Origin: Gallaecimonas kandeliae
GTDB lineage: Bacteria; Pseudomonadota; Gammaproteobacteria; Enterobacterales; Gallaecimonadaceae
NCBI RefSeq assembly: GCF_030450055.1
Contig: NZ_CP118480.1
Location: 372,001-436,000, forward strand
Reading direction: 5' to 3'
DNA: 64,000 nt
Below the pieces are notes generated by a model. The model searched no databases. It saw nothing but the letters and a program-made list of their open reading frames with translations, and was not told where the DNA came from. Shown here in pieces: positions 42,174 to 51,230 of the stretch. A program made the translations under genes and the position numbers. Numbering within the stretch: position 1 is the stretch's first letter; the number at the start of each line of letters is the position of its first letter.

Positions 42174-45100
42174 TGGACAGGCTGCTGGCGGCACTGGGCT
42201 GGCTGGCCCGCAAGATCTGGCTGTTGCTGGCGGTGGCGTTGCTGCTGGCCGCCCTGCTGGTATCCGCCGGCCGCCTGCTGATCCACCGCCTCGACGACGT
42301 GCGCCCCTGGCTGGTGCAGCAGGCCAACAAGCAGTTGGGCCTCAACCTCTCCATAGGCCAGGCCCAAGGCGACTGGCGGGGCCTGGGCCCCAGCTTCAGC
42401 TTCAAGGACATCCATCTCTCGGATCCGGCCCAGCAGCTGGACCTGCACCTGGACTCCCTGTCCGTGGGGCTGCGCTTCTGGGGCAGCCTCTACGACATGG
42501 AGCCACGCCTGGCCTACTTGAGCGGCGACGGCCTCAAGCTTAAGCTGGCCGCCTGGCCCAAGCCCGGCCAGGGCAGCAAGGACAGCATCGACTGGCGCCA
42601 GCTGGAGAAGCTCTTCCTCAAGCAGCTGGGCAAGGCCGGCATCACCAACGCCGAGCTGGTGTTGCCTTCCCGCTACGGGCCCCGGACCGTCGAGGTGAGC
42701 AAGGTCTCCTGGCTGGGCGGCGACTACCGCCACCAGGCGGTGGGCCAGGGCAGCATCCGTGAATACGGCCAGCAGCAGGCCCGCTTCATCCTCGACCTCT
42801 ACGGCCTGTCCGACCGCCTCTCGGAGCTGGACGCCCGCCTCTTCGTCGACGCCAAAGACCTGCACCTGGACCCCTGGGTCAACACCTTCCTGGGGGATTC
42901 CCTGACCGTCGACAAGGGCCTGGTCAACACCAAGGTCTGGATGGACTTCGAACAGGGCCGCCTCACCGGCGGCCAGCTGCACCTGACCGACAGCTCCCTG
43001 GCCTTCGACCACCACGACATCAAGGTGGACGACTGGGTGGCCACCTTCGCGTCCACCAAGGACGGCTGGCAGCTGGACAGCCGCAAGGCCAAGATCAGCA
43101 CAGACGGCAAGCCCTGGCACCTGGGGCCCATGCAATTCCGCCAGCAGGGCGGCGACCAGCTGCTCTTCGCCAAGCAGATCAAGCTGGCGCCCCTGAGCCC
43201 GTTGCTCAACATCTGGCGGGAACTGCCGCCGCCCCTCAAGCACTGGCTGGCCGTGGCCAGGCCCAACGGCACCATCTCCGACCTCTACCTGGCCCAGAGC
43301 GCCGGCCAGAAGCTGGCCGGTGACGCCAAGCTGGAGCTGGGCTGGACCGCCAGGGACCAGCTGCCTGGCCTCAAGGGCCTCAAGCTCGACCTGTCCTGGG
43401 CCGGCGACAAGGGTATTGCCCGCCTCGCCGGCGGCGACCTGCGCATCGATCCCGGCCCCCATTTCAAGGCCCCCTTCCAGCTCAGCACCCTCAAGGGGGA
43501 TCTCTGGCTGCTGGACCTCGGTGACCACTGGCAGCTGCGCACCGGCCAACTGGCACTGGCCACTACCGACCTGGCCCTGGACCTGCGCGGCAAGCTCGAC
43601 CTGGGCGACAAGGCGGCCATGAGCCTCAAGGCCGAGATCCAGCACCTGGACGCCGGCAAGGTGGGGGCCTACCTGCCCCTGACCGCCATGCCGGCCCCCG
43701 TGGCCCAGTACCTGACGGCGGCCCTCAAGGGCGGCAGCGGCCAGGGCCTGGTCCTCTGGCAGGGCGCCTTCGCCGACTATCCCTACAGCGACAACAGCGG
43801 CAGCTTCCTGGCCCAGGCTGACCTCAAGGATCTCGACTTCCAGTTCGACCCGGCCTGGCCGGCCCTGACTCAGGCCCAGCTCTCGGCCCGTTTCGAAGAC
43901 GCCGCCATGGTGGTGGCGGGCGACAGCGCCCAGCTGGCCGGCCTGCCGGTACATGACTTGAGCGCCGTCATCCCCAACCTCGGCGACGGCGCCACCCTGG
44001 GTATCCACGCCGACACCCAGGCCCCGGGCCCTGACATCGCCGCCCTGATGCAGGCCTCGCCCCTGGCGGGCTCCGTGGGCAAGGCCCTGGACGAGCTGAA
44101 GATCCAGGGGGATGTCGCCGGCCACCTGGACCTGTCCATTCCCCTGGCCGGAGGCGAGCCCAGGGTCCAGGGCCTGGTCAAGCTGGCGGGCAACAGCGTC
44201 AGGGTGCTGGACGCCTTCGACCTCACCCAGGTCTCGGGGGAGCTGGGCTTCGACAACGACAAGCTCAGCGCCAAGGCCCTCAGGGCCAGGCTCTATGACC
44301 AGCCGCTGACCCTGACCCTCGCCAGCAGCCAGGGCGAGCAGGGCTACCAGGTGGGCCTGGACATGAGCGGCCGCTTCGACGCCGCCAAGGTGCAGGCGCC
44401 CTGGTGGCAGGTCCAAGGCGCCAGCCCCTGGAACGGCCACCTGGACCTGCTGCTCAAGGAAGGGGACTTCGACCTGAGCCTCAAGGCCCAGAGCGCCCTC
44501 AAGGGCCTGGCCGCCAGTTTCCCCTTCCCGGGCCGCAAGGACGCCGCCGAGGCCTGGCCCCTCAAGGTCAGCGCCAAGGGCAACGGCCAGGGAGTGGCCA
44601 TCGACCTGGATCTCGGCAAACGGGCCCGGGGCCAGGCCCTCTTCCAGGGCGGCAAGGTCCAATCCTGGTCCTTAGGGATTGGCGACGCCAAGCCTTTGGC
44701 CCAGCAGCAGGGCCAGGGCAAGCTGGCCGCCGAGCTCAGCGCCGTGGATCTGGAAGCCTGGATAAGGGCCCTGGCCGGCAAGCTGGGCGGTGAGGGCGGC
44801 CTGCTGCCGCCTCTCGGCGAAGCCCGGCTCCAGGCCGGCAAGCTGCTGGCCTTCGGCCAGAGCCTCGACGACGTCAAGATGGTGGCCCACCCCGGCAGCG
44901 ACAGCTGGCAGGTGGACGCCAGCAGCCCGGCCCTGGACGGCCAGATCTGGCTGCCCCTGGACTGGGGCCGCGAGCCGCTGCTGGTGAGCCTCAAACGCCT
45001 GGAGCTGCCCAAGTGGGAGACCCCGGAGCAAGGCGGCCAGGGCGAGGCCCTGGCGCCGGCCGACATACCCCCCTTCAAGTTCTTCTGCGCCAGCTGCAAA

Positions 45101-46081
45101 GTGCTGGGCATCAACCTCGGCCAGCTGACCCTGGAAGGGCGGCCCCAGGGTGAGGACCTGCTGCTGCCCATCATCCGCCAGCAGGGCAAGGACGGCGGCA
45201 TCCAGGGCTCCGGCACCTGGCTGGCCAAGGGCGATTACACCGACCTGGACCTGGCCGCCGACGTCCAGAACATCGGCAATTGGCTCGACGACCTGGGGCT
45301 GGCCACCAGCCTGCGCGACGCCCCCATGAAAGGGGAGCTGAAGTTGACCTGGCCCGGCGGCCCCCAGGAGTTCAAGCTGGCCAACGTCGACGGCAAGGTG
45401 CAGGTCAAGCTGGGCCAGGGCTATGTGGCGGATCTTTCCGACAAGGGCGCCCGGCTGCTGACGGTGTTCAGCTTCGACTCCCTGCGCCGCAAGCTGGCCC
45501 TGGATTTCCGCGACCTCTTCGACAAGGGCCTCTTCTTCGACAAGATCGACGCCGGCGGCGAGCTCAAGAAAGGGGTGCTGACCTCCAACCAGATAGCCCT
45601 CGATGGGGTGGTGGGGGACATGAAGGCCTCGGGCTGGACCGACCTGGTGCACCGCCAACTGGCCTACGACATCAGCTTCAAGCCCAACGTCACCGGCAAC
45701 CTGCCGGTGCTGGCCGCCTTTGCCGTCACCCCCATCACGGGGGTGGCCGTCTACGCCCTGACCAAGATCTTCGGCCCCGTCATCGACGTGGTCACCGAGA
45801 TCCGCTTCAACCTCACCGGCGCCATCGACAACCCCGTGCTGACCGAGGTGTCCCGCTCCAAGGGCTCGGTGGCCTTGCCCAAGCCGCCCCCTGACCAGGA
45901 ACCCGATCAGCCACAGCAGCAACAGGACCCGCAGCAGAAGCCGCCACAGGGCCAAGCCACCCAAGGCCAGGGCCAAGCCCAGCCCCAGGGGCAGGCGCCC
46001 CAGCCAGGCCCTGCTGTCACGGCAAAGCCTGCTACAGTCGAGAAGAAGGTCGCCGTTTCCCCGACCAAGGAGCCCCATTGA
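42173..46081 (+). CDS. yhdP: AsmA-like phospholipid transport protein YhdP
   Basis: A 1302-residue inner-membrane-anchored protein: one helix near 9-35, then a long run of amphipathic beta strands forming the lipid groove of the AsmA/TamB-like superfamily, with the C-terminal AsmA-like domain ending near 1230. In E. coli YhdP helps move phospholipids to the outer membrane with TamB and YdbH. GTG start immediately at the rng stop. A Gln/Pro-rich tail of about 65 residues (from about 1236) follows the conserved part and is not usual in the E. coli protein. Confidence 0.92.
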   Translation: MDRLLAALGWLARKIWLLLAVALLLAALLVSAGRLLIHRLDDVRPWLVQQANKQLGLNLSIGQAQGDWRGLGPSFSFKDIHLSDPAQQLDLHLDSLSVGLRFWGSLYDMEPRLAYLSGDGLKLKLAAWPKPGQGSKDSIDWRQLEKLFLKQLGKAGITNAELVLPSRYGPRTVEVSKVSWLGGDYRHQAVGQGSIREYGQQQARFILDLYGLSDRLSELDARLFVDAKDLHLDPWVNTFLGDSLTVDKGLVNTKVWMDFEQGRLTGGQLHLTDSSLAFDHHDIKVDDWVATFASTKDGWQLDSRKAKISTDGKPWHLGPMQFRQQGGDQLLFAKQIKLAPLSPLLNIWRELPPPLKHWLAVARPNGTISDLYLAQSAGQKLAGDAKLELGWTARDQLPGLKGLKLDLSWAGDKGIARLAGGDLRIDPGPHFKAPFQLSTLKGDLWLLDLGDHWQLRTGQLALATTDLALDLRGKLDLGDKAAMSLKAEIQHLDAGKVGAYLPLTAMPAPVAQYLTAALKGGSGQGLVLWQGAFADYPYSDNSGSFLAQADLKDLDFQFDPAWPALTQAQLSARFEDAAMVVAGDSAQLAGLPVHDLSAVIPNLGDGATLGIHADTQAPGPDIAALMQASPLAGSVGKALDELKIQGDVAGHLDLSIPLAGGEPRVQGLVKLAGNSVRVLDAFDLTQVSGELGFDNDKLSAKALRARLYDQPLTLTLASSQGEQGYQVGLDMSGRFDAAKVQAPWWQVQGASPWNGHLDLLLKEGDFDLSLKAQSALKGLAASFPFPGRKDAAEAWPLKVSAKGNGQGVAIDLDLGKRARGQALFQGGKVQSWSLGIGDAKPLAQQQGQGKLAAELSAVDLEAWIRALAGKLGGEGGLLPPLGEARLQAGKLLAFGQSLDDVKMVAHPGSDSWQVDASSPALDGQIWLPLDWGREPLLVSLKRLELPKWETPEQGGQGEALAPADIPPFKFFCASCKVLGINLGQLTLEGRPQGEDLLLPIIRQQGKDGGIQGSGTWLAKGDYTDLDLAADVQNIGNWLDDLGLATSLRDAPMKGELKLTWPGGPQEFKLANVDGKVQVKLGQGYVADLSDKGARLLTVFSFDSLRRKLALDFRDLFDKGLFFDKIDAGGELKKGVLTSNQIALDGVVGDMKASGWTDLVHRQLAYDISFKPNVTGNLPVLAAFAVTPITGVAVYALTKIFGPVIDVVTEIRFNLTGAIDNPVLTEVSRSKGSVALPKPPPDQEPDQPQQQQDPQQKPPQGQATQGQGQAQPQGQAPQPGPAVTAKPATVEKKVAVSPTKEPH

Positions 46082-46911
46082 TGAGTATCGTGACCGCCCT
46101 GCAGCTGGTGTCAGTGCCCGACCTTAAGGCCAACCTGGCCGCCGTCGAACGCCAGCTGGCGGACCTGGCTCCGGCCCAGCGGCTGGTGGTGCTGCCCGAG
46201 TGCTTCGCCTTCTTCGGCGGCAAGGACAAGCAGCAGCTGACGGTGGCCGAGCCCTTCGGCGCCGGCCCCATCCAGGACGCCCTCAAGGCCCTTTGCGTCA
46301 AGTACGGGGTCTGGATGGTGAGCGGTACCTTCCCTATCCTCAGCGCCAACCCGGAGCGCTTCAGCGCCGCCTCCCTGGTCATCGACGACCAGGGCCAGGT
46401 GCGGGGCCGCTTCGACAAGATGCACATGTTCGACGTCCAGGTGGCGGACGCCACCGGCACCTACCTGGAATCGGCCGTGACTGTGCCTGGCAAGGGCCCG
46501 ACTGTGGTGGACAGCCCCTTCGGCCGCATCGGCATGGCCGTCTGCTATGATGTGCGCTTCGCCGAACTCTTCGCCTGGTACCGCCAGCAGGACGTCAAGT
46601 TGCTGGTGCTGCCGGCGGCCTTCACGGCCCGCACCGGCGAGGCCCACTGGCAGGTGCTGTGCCGGGCCCGGGCCATCGAAGGCCAGTGTTACCTGGTGGC
46701 CGCCAACCAGGGCGGCACCCACGCCAACGGCCGCGAGACCTGGGGCCGGTCGCTGATCGTCGATCCCTGGGGCGAAGTGCTGGAAGAAATGGAACTGGGG
46801 GAGGGCAGCGTCAGCGCCGCCCTCGACCACCAAATAACGGAGGCGGTGCGCAGCCGCATGCCCATGGACAAGCATCGCCGCTTTGCCATAGTGCCGCCCA
46901 AGGAGTCGTGA
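46081..46911 (+). CDS. Carbon-nitrogen hydrolase (Nit1-like, probable deaminated-glutathione amidase)
   Basis: A 276-residue nitrilase-superfamily amidase with the Glu-Lys-Cys triad in LPECF (Glu40), FDKMHMFD and AVCYDVRF. The motif set ([17 protein letters not shown]-like, [10 protein letters not shown]) matches Nit1/YbeM proteins, which repair side products of transaminases. The start overlaps the yhdP stop, and it is coupled to tldD, an arrangement shared with related gammaproteobacteria. Confidence 0.9.
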   Translation: MSIVTALQLVSVPDLKANLAAVERQLADLAPAQRLVVLPECFAFFGGKDKQQLTVAEPFGAGPIQDALKALCVKYGVWMVSGTFPILSANPERFSAASLVIDDQGQVRGRFDKMHMFDVQVADATGTYLESAVTVPGKGPTVVDSPFGRIGMAVCYDVRFAELFAWYRQQDVKLLVLPAAFTARTGEAHWQVLCRARAIEGQCYLVAANQGGTHANGRETWGRSLIVDPWGEVLEEMELGEGSVSAALDHQITEAVRSRMPMDKHRRFAIVPPKES

Positions 46912-48359
46912 TGAGCCTTTTCGATACCGTCGCCGGGCGCCTGCTGGCCCCCGCCGGCCTGGACGCCCGTAGCCTGCAGGACACCCTGGGCCTGATGCAC
47001 CAGCACCAACTGGATTACGCCGACCTCTACTTCCAGGGCTCGGCCCACGAATCCTGGGTGCTGGAAGACGGCATCATCAAGGACGGCAGCTTCAACCTGG
47101 AGCGGGGTGTCGGGGTCAGGGCCGTCAGCGGCGAGAAGACCGGCTTCGCCTATGCCGAGGATCTCAATCCCCATACCCTCAAGGACGCCGCCGTCGCCGC
47201 CCGCTCCATCGCCGCCCTGGGCGGCGAGGGCAGGGTCAAGGTGGCCTCGCCCTTCCATATCAGCGCCCTCTACGGTGACGCCAACCCCCTGGACAGCCTC
47301 AGCCAGCTGGACAAGCTGGCGCTGCTGCGGGAGCTGGACCAGTTCGCCCGCAAGCTCGACAGCCGCGTCAGCCAGGTGATCGTCTCCATGGCCGGCGTCT
47401 ACGAAGAAATATTGGTGGCCGGCTCAGACGGCACCCTGGCCGCCGACATCCGCCCCCTGGTGCGCCTCAATTGCTCTGTGCTGGTGGAAAAAGACGGTCG
47501 CCGCGAGCGGGGCGGCGCCGGTGGCGGCGGCCGTTTCGGCTACGACTACTTCCTGGAGAACGAAGGCGGCGAGAAGCGGGCCCTTGGCTATGTCCGCGAG
47601 GCGGTGCGCATGGCGCTCACCAACCTCGACGCCAGCCCGGCCCCGGCCGGCCAGATGACGGTGGTGCTGGGCTCCGGCTGGCCGGGGGTGCTGCTGCACG
47701 AGGCGGTGGGCCACGGCCTGGAAGGGGACTTCAACCGCAAGGGCAGCTCCGCCTTCAGCGGCCGCATCGGCCAGCAGGTGGCGGCCAAGGGCGTCACCGT
47801 CGTCGACAACGGCGCCCTCAAGGACAGGCGTGGCTCCCTGACGGTGGACGACGAAGGCACCCCCACCCAGGAGAACATCCTCATCGAGGACGGCATCCTC
47901 AAGGGCTACATGCAGGACAAGCTCAACGCCCGGCTGATGGGCATGAGCCCCACCGGCAACGGCCGCCGCGAGTCCTACGCCCACCTGCCGATGCCGCGCA
48001 TGACCAACACCTACATGCTGGGCGGCCAGTTTGATCCCGACGAGATCATCGCCTCTGTGGACAAGGGGATCTACGCCCCCAACTTCGGCGGCGGCCAGGT
48101 GGACATCACCTCCGGCAAGTTCGTGTTCTCCGCCTCCGAGGCCTACCTCATCGAGAAGGGCAAGGTGACCCGCCCCATCCGCGGCGCCACCCTGATCGGC
48201 ATGGGCCCCGAGGTGATGCAGAAGATCTCCATGATCGGCAACGACGCCCGCCTCGATCCCGGTGTCGGCGTCTGCGGCAAGGACGGCCAGTCGGTGCCGG
48301 TCGGTGTCGGCCAGCCGACCCTGAAGATCGACGGCATCACCGTCGGCGGTACCGAATGA
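46911..48359 (+). CDS. tldD: Metalloprotease TldD
   Basis: A 482-residue Zn protease subunit that with PmbA/TldE cleaves peptides such as microcin B17 leader and CcdA. The metal motif [11 protein letters not shown] near 263-273 and the C-terminal Cys ([10 protein letters not shown] near 460) are present. ATG 46911 with AAGGAG upstream, one base shared with the nitrilase stop. Its partner pmbA is at 53353-54687, not in the same operon. Confidence 0.97.
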   Translation: MSLFDTVAGRLLAPAGLDARSLQDTLGLMHQHQLDYADLYFQGSAHESWVLEDGIIKDGSFNLERGVGVRAVSGEKTGFAYAEDLNPHTLKDAAVAARSIAALGGEGRVKVASPFHISALYGDANPLDSLSQLDKLALLRELDQFARKLDSRVSQVIVSMAGVYEEILVAGSDGTLAADIRPLVRLNCSVLVEKDGRRERGGAGGGGRFGYDYFLENEGGEKRALGYVREAVRMALTNLDASPAPAGQMTVVLGSGWPGVLLHEAVGHGLEGDFNRKGSSAFSGRIGQQVAAKGVTVVDNGALKDRRGSLTVDDEGTPTQENILIEDGILKGYMQDKLNARLMGMSPTGNGRRESYAHLPMPRMTNTYMLGGQFDPDEIIASVDKGIYAPNFGGGQVDITSGKFVFSASEAYLIEKGKVTRPIRGATLIGMGPEVMQKISMIGNDARLDPGVGVCGKDGQSVPVGVGQPTLKIDGITVGGTE

Positions 48360-48365
48360 GGCATA

Positions 48366-48394
48366 CAAAAAGCCCGGCCTGAGCCGGGCCTTTT
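48366..48394. terminator. Bidirectional intrinsic terminator
   Basis: AAGCCCGGC / GCCGGGC stem with CTGA loop, A run on the left and T run on the right. Serves tldD and, read the other way, the small gene ending at 48404. Confidence 0.88.
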
Positions 48395-48403
48395 GTGGGT
48401 ACT

Positions 48404-48592
48404 TCAGAGGCCGAGATCCGGGTCCTGGGTGGGGCGCTCGTCTATGACCTCGTCAAAATCCACTTCGAACTCGTGACCGTCCAGTTGGTTCCGCAGGCGC
48501 AGGGTGTGGTGTTCCCTGTCCACCTTCATGATCCAGCCTGTTCCTGCCTGGGTACAGCAGAGCGTACCCTGGTGCAGCCAGTTGGTATCCAT
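48404..48592 (-). CDS. Small protein of unknown function (62 residues), paralogue 1
   Basis: Starts MDTNWLHQGTLCCT. It aligns with the two identical 63-residue proteins at 49015 and 49619 over nearly its full length. The shared pattern is MD..LHQG.LC.T..G.GWI..VD, then H...L..Q.D.HEFE.DF....DE. A GGGAGG-type site precedes the ATG, and a terminator follows. No membrane helix; small, acidic, probably cytosolic. Conservation between diverged copies argues that it is a real gene. I recognise no family. Confidence 0.68.
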   Translation of the reverse strand: MDTNWLHQGTLCCTQAGTGWIMKVDREHHTLRLRNQLDGHEFEVDFDEVIDERPTQDPDLGL

Positions 48593-48714
48593 GGGCCCTC
48601 CCTGATCGCTGGGTTCCCGACCGCTAAGTTTAGTTGGCGCTGGCGCGCCGGGCTTGGGTTTGACCTTCCTGGTCGGGGTGGTGGGATAAGGTTTACCCAG
48701 CGGGCAGGTTTGAT

Positions 48715-48920
48715 GTTTGCCGGGTCCCGGCCCGGCGGCCGGCCTACTTTGGTTTCGCCCAAAGTAGGCAAAAGCATTGCCCTGCGTTTCGCTTGATCCT
48801 CGCCTTTGGTCGCTTGCCGCGGTCGCTGCACACGGGCATCCTGCCCTTCTTCCGCTCACTCGGCATCCCTGCCTCGTGCCCGCTATCGCTCCCGCCGGCT
48901 CGGCGCTGCACTTAACGGGC
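48715..48920 (+). repeat. 206-bp interspersed element, copy 1
   Basis: Begins GTTTGCCGGGTCC and ends CACTTAACGGGC. It contains a perfect 10-bp hairpin CCTACTTTGG (48743-48752) / CCAAAGTAGG (48759-48768) with a TTTCGC loop, followed by AAAAGCATTGCC. Same orientation and nearly identical at 49319 and 49923; a diverged inverted copy lies at 51218. Confidence 0.9.
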
Positions 48921-48977
48921 GCAATGCACCTAGCCATCGGGTTCGGCGCCGTCGCTAGCTTCGATCTGGTGGGGGAA

Positions 48978-49008
48978 CAAAAAGCCCAGCCGGGACAGGG
49001 CTGGGCTT
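48978..49008 (-). terminator. Terminator of the small-protein gene (copy 1)
   Basis: AAGCCCAGCC / GGCTGGGCTT stem, 7-base loop; on the minus strand it ends in TTTTTGTT, 7 bases past the small gene's stop codon. Confidence 0.82.
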
Positions 49009-49014
49009 GGGGGA

Positions 49015-49206
49015 TCAGTAGTAACCGTCTTCGGGGTTGTGGACCTGGGGTTCGTCCAGCAGGGCGGAGAAGTCGGCTTCGAATTCGTGCCTGTCCTTCT
49101 GGTCTTGCAGTTTGATCTTGTGGCGTTTCCAGTCGACGCTGACGATCCAGCCGTTTCCCTGGCGGGTGGCGCACAGCGCCCCCTGGTGGAGTTTGCTGTA
49201 GTCCAT
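49015..49206 (-). CDS. Small protein of unknown function (63 residues), paralogue 2
   Basis: Starts MDYSKLHQGALCATRQG. A strong GGGAGG site lies 5 bases before the ATG, and a clean intrinsic terminator follows, so it has all the parts of a small monocistronic gene. It is identical to paralogue 3 and diverged from paralogue 1. Basic middle, acidic C-terminus (EFEADFSALLDE), no membrane helix. Function unknown. It could be a small DNA- or RNA-associated beta protein, but nothing proves that. Confidence 0.68.
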   Translation of the reverse strand: MDYSKLHQGALCATRQGNGWIVSVDWKRHKIKLQDQKDRHEFEADFSALLDEPQVHNPEDGYY

Positions 49207-49318
49207 GGGACCTCCCAGTGGTTGGTTTCCCATCTACCAGTGTAGCTCTCGGCCTCTCCGGAAACCCCTTTGCCTTGGTGGCGCCATGAAATAGGAACGC
49301 CCTGCGGGCGGGCTTGTT

Positions 49319-49524
49319 GTTTGCCGGGTCCCGGCCCGGCGGCCGGCCTACTTTGGTTTCGCCCAAAGTAGGCAAAAGCATTGCCCTGCGTTTCGCTTGA
49401 TCCTCGCCTTTGGTCGCTTGCCGCGGTCGCTGCACACGGGCATCCTGCCCTTCTTCCGCTCACTCGGCATCCCTGCCTCGTGCCCGCTATCGCTCCCGCC
49501 GGCTCGGCGCTGCACTTAACGGGC
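49319..49524 (+). repeat. 206-bp interspersed element, copy 2
   Basis: Identical by eye to copy 1 at 48715-48920, exactly 604 bases later. Confidence 0.9.
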
Positions 49525-49581
49525 GCAATGCACCTAGCCATCGGGTTCGGCGCCGTCGCTAGCTTCGATCTGGTGGGGGAA

Positions 49582-49612
49582 CAAAAAGCCCAGCCGGGAC
49601 AGGGCTGGGCTT
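49582..49612 (-). terminator. Terminator of the small-protein gene (copy 2)
   Basis: Same hairpin as at 48978-49008, duplicated with the unit. Confidence 0.82.
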
Positions 49613-49618
49613 GGGGGA

Positions 49619-49810
49619 TCAGTAGTAACCGTCTTCGGGGTTGTGGACCTGGGGTTCGTCCAGCAGGGCGGAGAAGTCGGCTTCGAATTCGTGCCTGTCC
49701 TTCTGGTCTTGCAGTTTGATCTTGTGGCGTTTCCAGTCGACGCTGACGATCCAGCCGTTTCCCTGGCGGGTGGCGCACAGCGCCCCCTGGTGGAGTTTGC
49801 TGTAGTCCAT
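49619..49810 (-). CDS. Small protein of unknown function (63 residues), paralogue 3
   Basis: Exact duplicate of the gene at 49015-49206, including ribosome-binding site and terminator, in the second 604-bp unit. Identity suggests a recent duplication or ongoing gene conversion. Confidence 0.68.
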   Translation of the reverse strand: MDYSKLHQGALCATRQGNGWIVSVDWKRHKIKLQDQKDRHEFEADFSALLDEPQVHNPEDGYY

Positions 49811-49922
49811 GGGACCTCCCAGTGGTTGGTTTCCCATCTACCAGTGTAGCTCTCGGCCTCTCCGGAAACCCCTTTGCCTTGGTGGCGCCATGAAATAGGA
49901 ACGCCCTGCGGGCGGGCTTGTT

Positions 49923-50128
49923 GTTTGCCGGGTCCCGGCCCGGCGGCCGGCCTACTTTGGTTTCGCCCAAAGTAGGCAAAAGCATTGCCCTGCGTTTCGC
50001 TTGATCCTCGCTTCTGGTCGCTTGCCGCGGTCGCTGCACACGGGCATCCTGCCCTTCTTCCGCTCACTCGGCCTCCCTGCCTCGTGCCCGCTCACGCTCC
50101 CGCCACCTCGGCGCTGCACTTAACGGGC
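49923..50128 (+). repeat. 206-bp interspersed element, copy 3 (left border of AT-rich segment)
   Basis: Same length as copies 1 and 2 but with several substitutions in the distal half (for example CTCACGCTCCCGCCACC in place of CTATCGCTCCCGCCGGC). Its CACTTAACGGGC end at 50117-50128 faces the AT-rich gene. Homology to the 604-bp unit stops here. Confidence 0.88.
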
Positions 50129-50367
50129 AGAAGAGCCTCTTACCATCTGGTCCAATGCAATCGGCAGTTTCGTTGGGAGCAGTGCCACCCTTACCAACTC
50201 AATTAGGGACACTCTCACATCAAGCTAAAAGCCAAGGCAGGCGATAAGATCCAAATTCCCAGCCTCAAGTTGATCTGTTTCAAGCTGCACGAGCTTGCAT
50301 AAGGAACAGCTTGAGCGTTGCCTAGAAAGCAGAGTAGGATGGCTCAAAGGGAATTTAGGCTACTTGT

Positions 50368-50964
50368 ATGAATATTGATTCAATGAGACGTTTGGTTAAA
50401 TTCAAATATTTCAAACCAGGCTTGTTATTACTTGCTCTTCTGATATCTATTTTTGTTCAGGATAGATATCTTTTCTGGTCGACAGATGACATTCAAGGTT
50501 GGTTAGCGGTCATAGGCTTGGTAATGACTGGTTATGGTGCAATAGCCGCTGCTAATGAATATAAAAGGCGACATTTATACAATAAAAGAGTAGAGCTTGT
50601 TGAATTAGCTTGGCGCCTTCATTTCGGTTTGGAAAAGATTATTGAGGACATTGATAATATTGGCCATTTTAGAGACGGAATTTCAAAGGAAGATGTCAAG
50701 GGTGAGCTGGTGGAGCTTACAGAAAGACTTTACGAATTAATGGCCGTGATTTCAATAGTTAAGCCATATGATGAGGCTCTCCGGGATTACGGCGTTGGCT
50801 GTGGGTATGGAATAATAAATGCTCGGAGAAAGCTTAGAAAGATAAATTTCGATGACTTTAATAAGTCGGCTCAAGATTCACTGAGTAACTTGGAGAGCAA
50901 AGATTCTTTGATAGAAGCAAATGAATTTATTAGAAAGATTAGAAATCGCATGAGGAAATTTTAA
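50368..50964 (+). CDS. Hypothetical membrane protein, AT-rich and probably acquired
   Basis: A 198-residue protein with two N-terminal hydrophobic segments (about 16-33 and 44-66) joined by a short loop, then a long charged, helical cytosolic region with coiled-coil character (about 70-198). No family recognised. Base composition falls to roughly 40% GC by eye and codons ending in A/T dominate, in sharp contrast to its neighbours. This and its place between inverted copies of the 206-bp element suggest horizontal transfer. The ribosome-binding site is weak; ATG 50383 is an alternative start. Confidence 0.65.
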   Translation: MNIDSMRRLVKFKYFKPGLLLLALLISIFVQDRYLFWSTDDIQGWLAVIGLVMTGYGAIAAANEYKRRHLYNKRVELVELAWRLHFGLEKIIEDIDNIGHFRDGISKEDVKGELVELTERLYELMAVISIVKPYDEALRDYGVGCGYGIINARRKLRKINFDDFNKSAQDSLSNLESKDSLIEANEFIRKIRNRMRKF

Positions 50965-51008
50965 AGTTTTATAAGTAGCTACGTCGATGGATTATTTAGT
51001 GTAAAGCC

Positions 51009-51230
51009 ATGAGAATCGATGATGCTATCGTAAGCCTAGCCTGCTCATCAAGAGCTAAAGACCCAGCAATAAAAGCGGTTAGGGCCTTAGAACTTACTCA
51101 GCTTAAAGAGCTGGCCAAAAGTACTATCAGGGCACGCATATTGAGTCTCTTATTATCACTAAGTGGGCGAAGCAGAAACTTGGTATGTATCCCTGATTCT
51201 GTTGATGAAGCCCAGGAGCCCGTTAAGTGA
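51009..51230 (+). CDS. Possible small hypothetical protein
   Basis: An open frame of 73 codons starting MRIDDAIVSLACSSRAKD, with intermediate GC content. It ends inside the first bases of the inverted element copy, so it could be a fragment. There is no good ribosome-binding site and no recognisable motif. Confidence 0.25.
   Translation: MRIDDAIVSLACSSRAKDPAIKAVRALELTQLKELAKSTIRARILSLLLSLSGRSRNLVCIPDSVDEAQEPVK

Larger units (their letters stand above)
48715..49922 (+). repeat. Tandem duplication, two 604-bp units
   Basis: 48715-49318 and 49319-49922 appear identical by eye. Each holds the 206-bp element, a minus-strand terminator, the 63-residue small-protein gene and its upstream region. 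A third, partial unit (element only) starts at 49923 with the same spacing. Confidence 0.93.

Noticed and set aside
42137-44662. Minus-strand open frame of 841 codons opposite yhdP
   Set aside because: Antisense shadow; the plus strand encodes YhdP with clear family structure.
48909-48920. Integron attC site
   Set aside because: ACTTAAC at the element end fits one attC box loosely, but the matching GTTRRRY box, the usual length and an integrase are missing.
48404-49810. Toxin-antitoxin system for the small-protein genes
   Set aside because: Each small gene stands alone with its own terminator; there is no partner gene and no known toxin motif.
48715-50128. Insertion sequence
   Set aside because: No transposase frame and no terminal inverted repeats with target duplication were found; only a non-coding element and a small gene repeat here.
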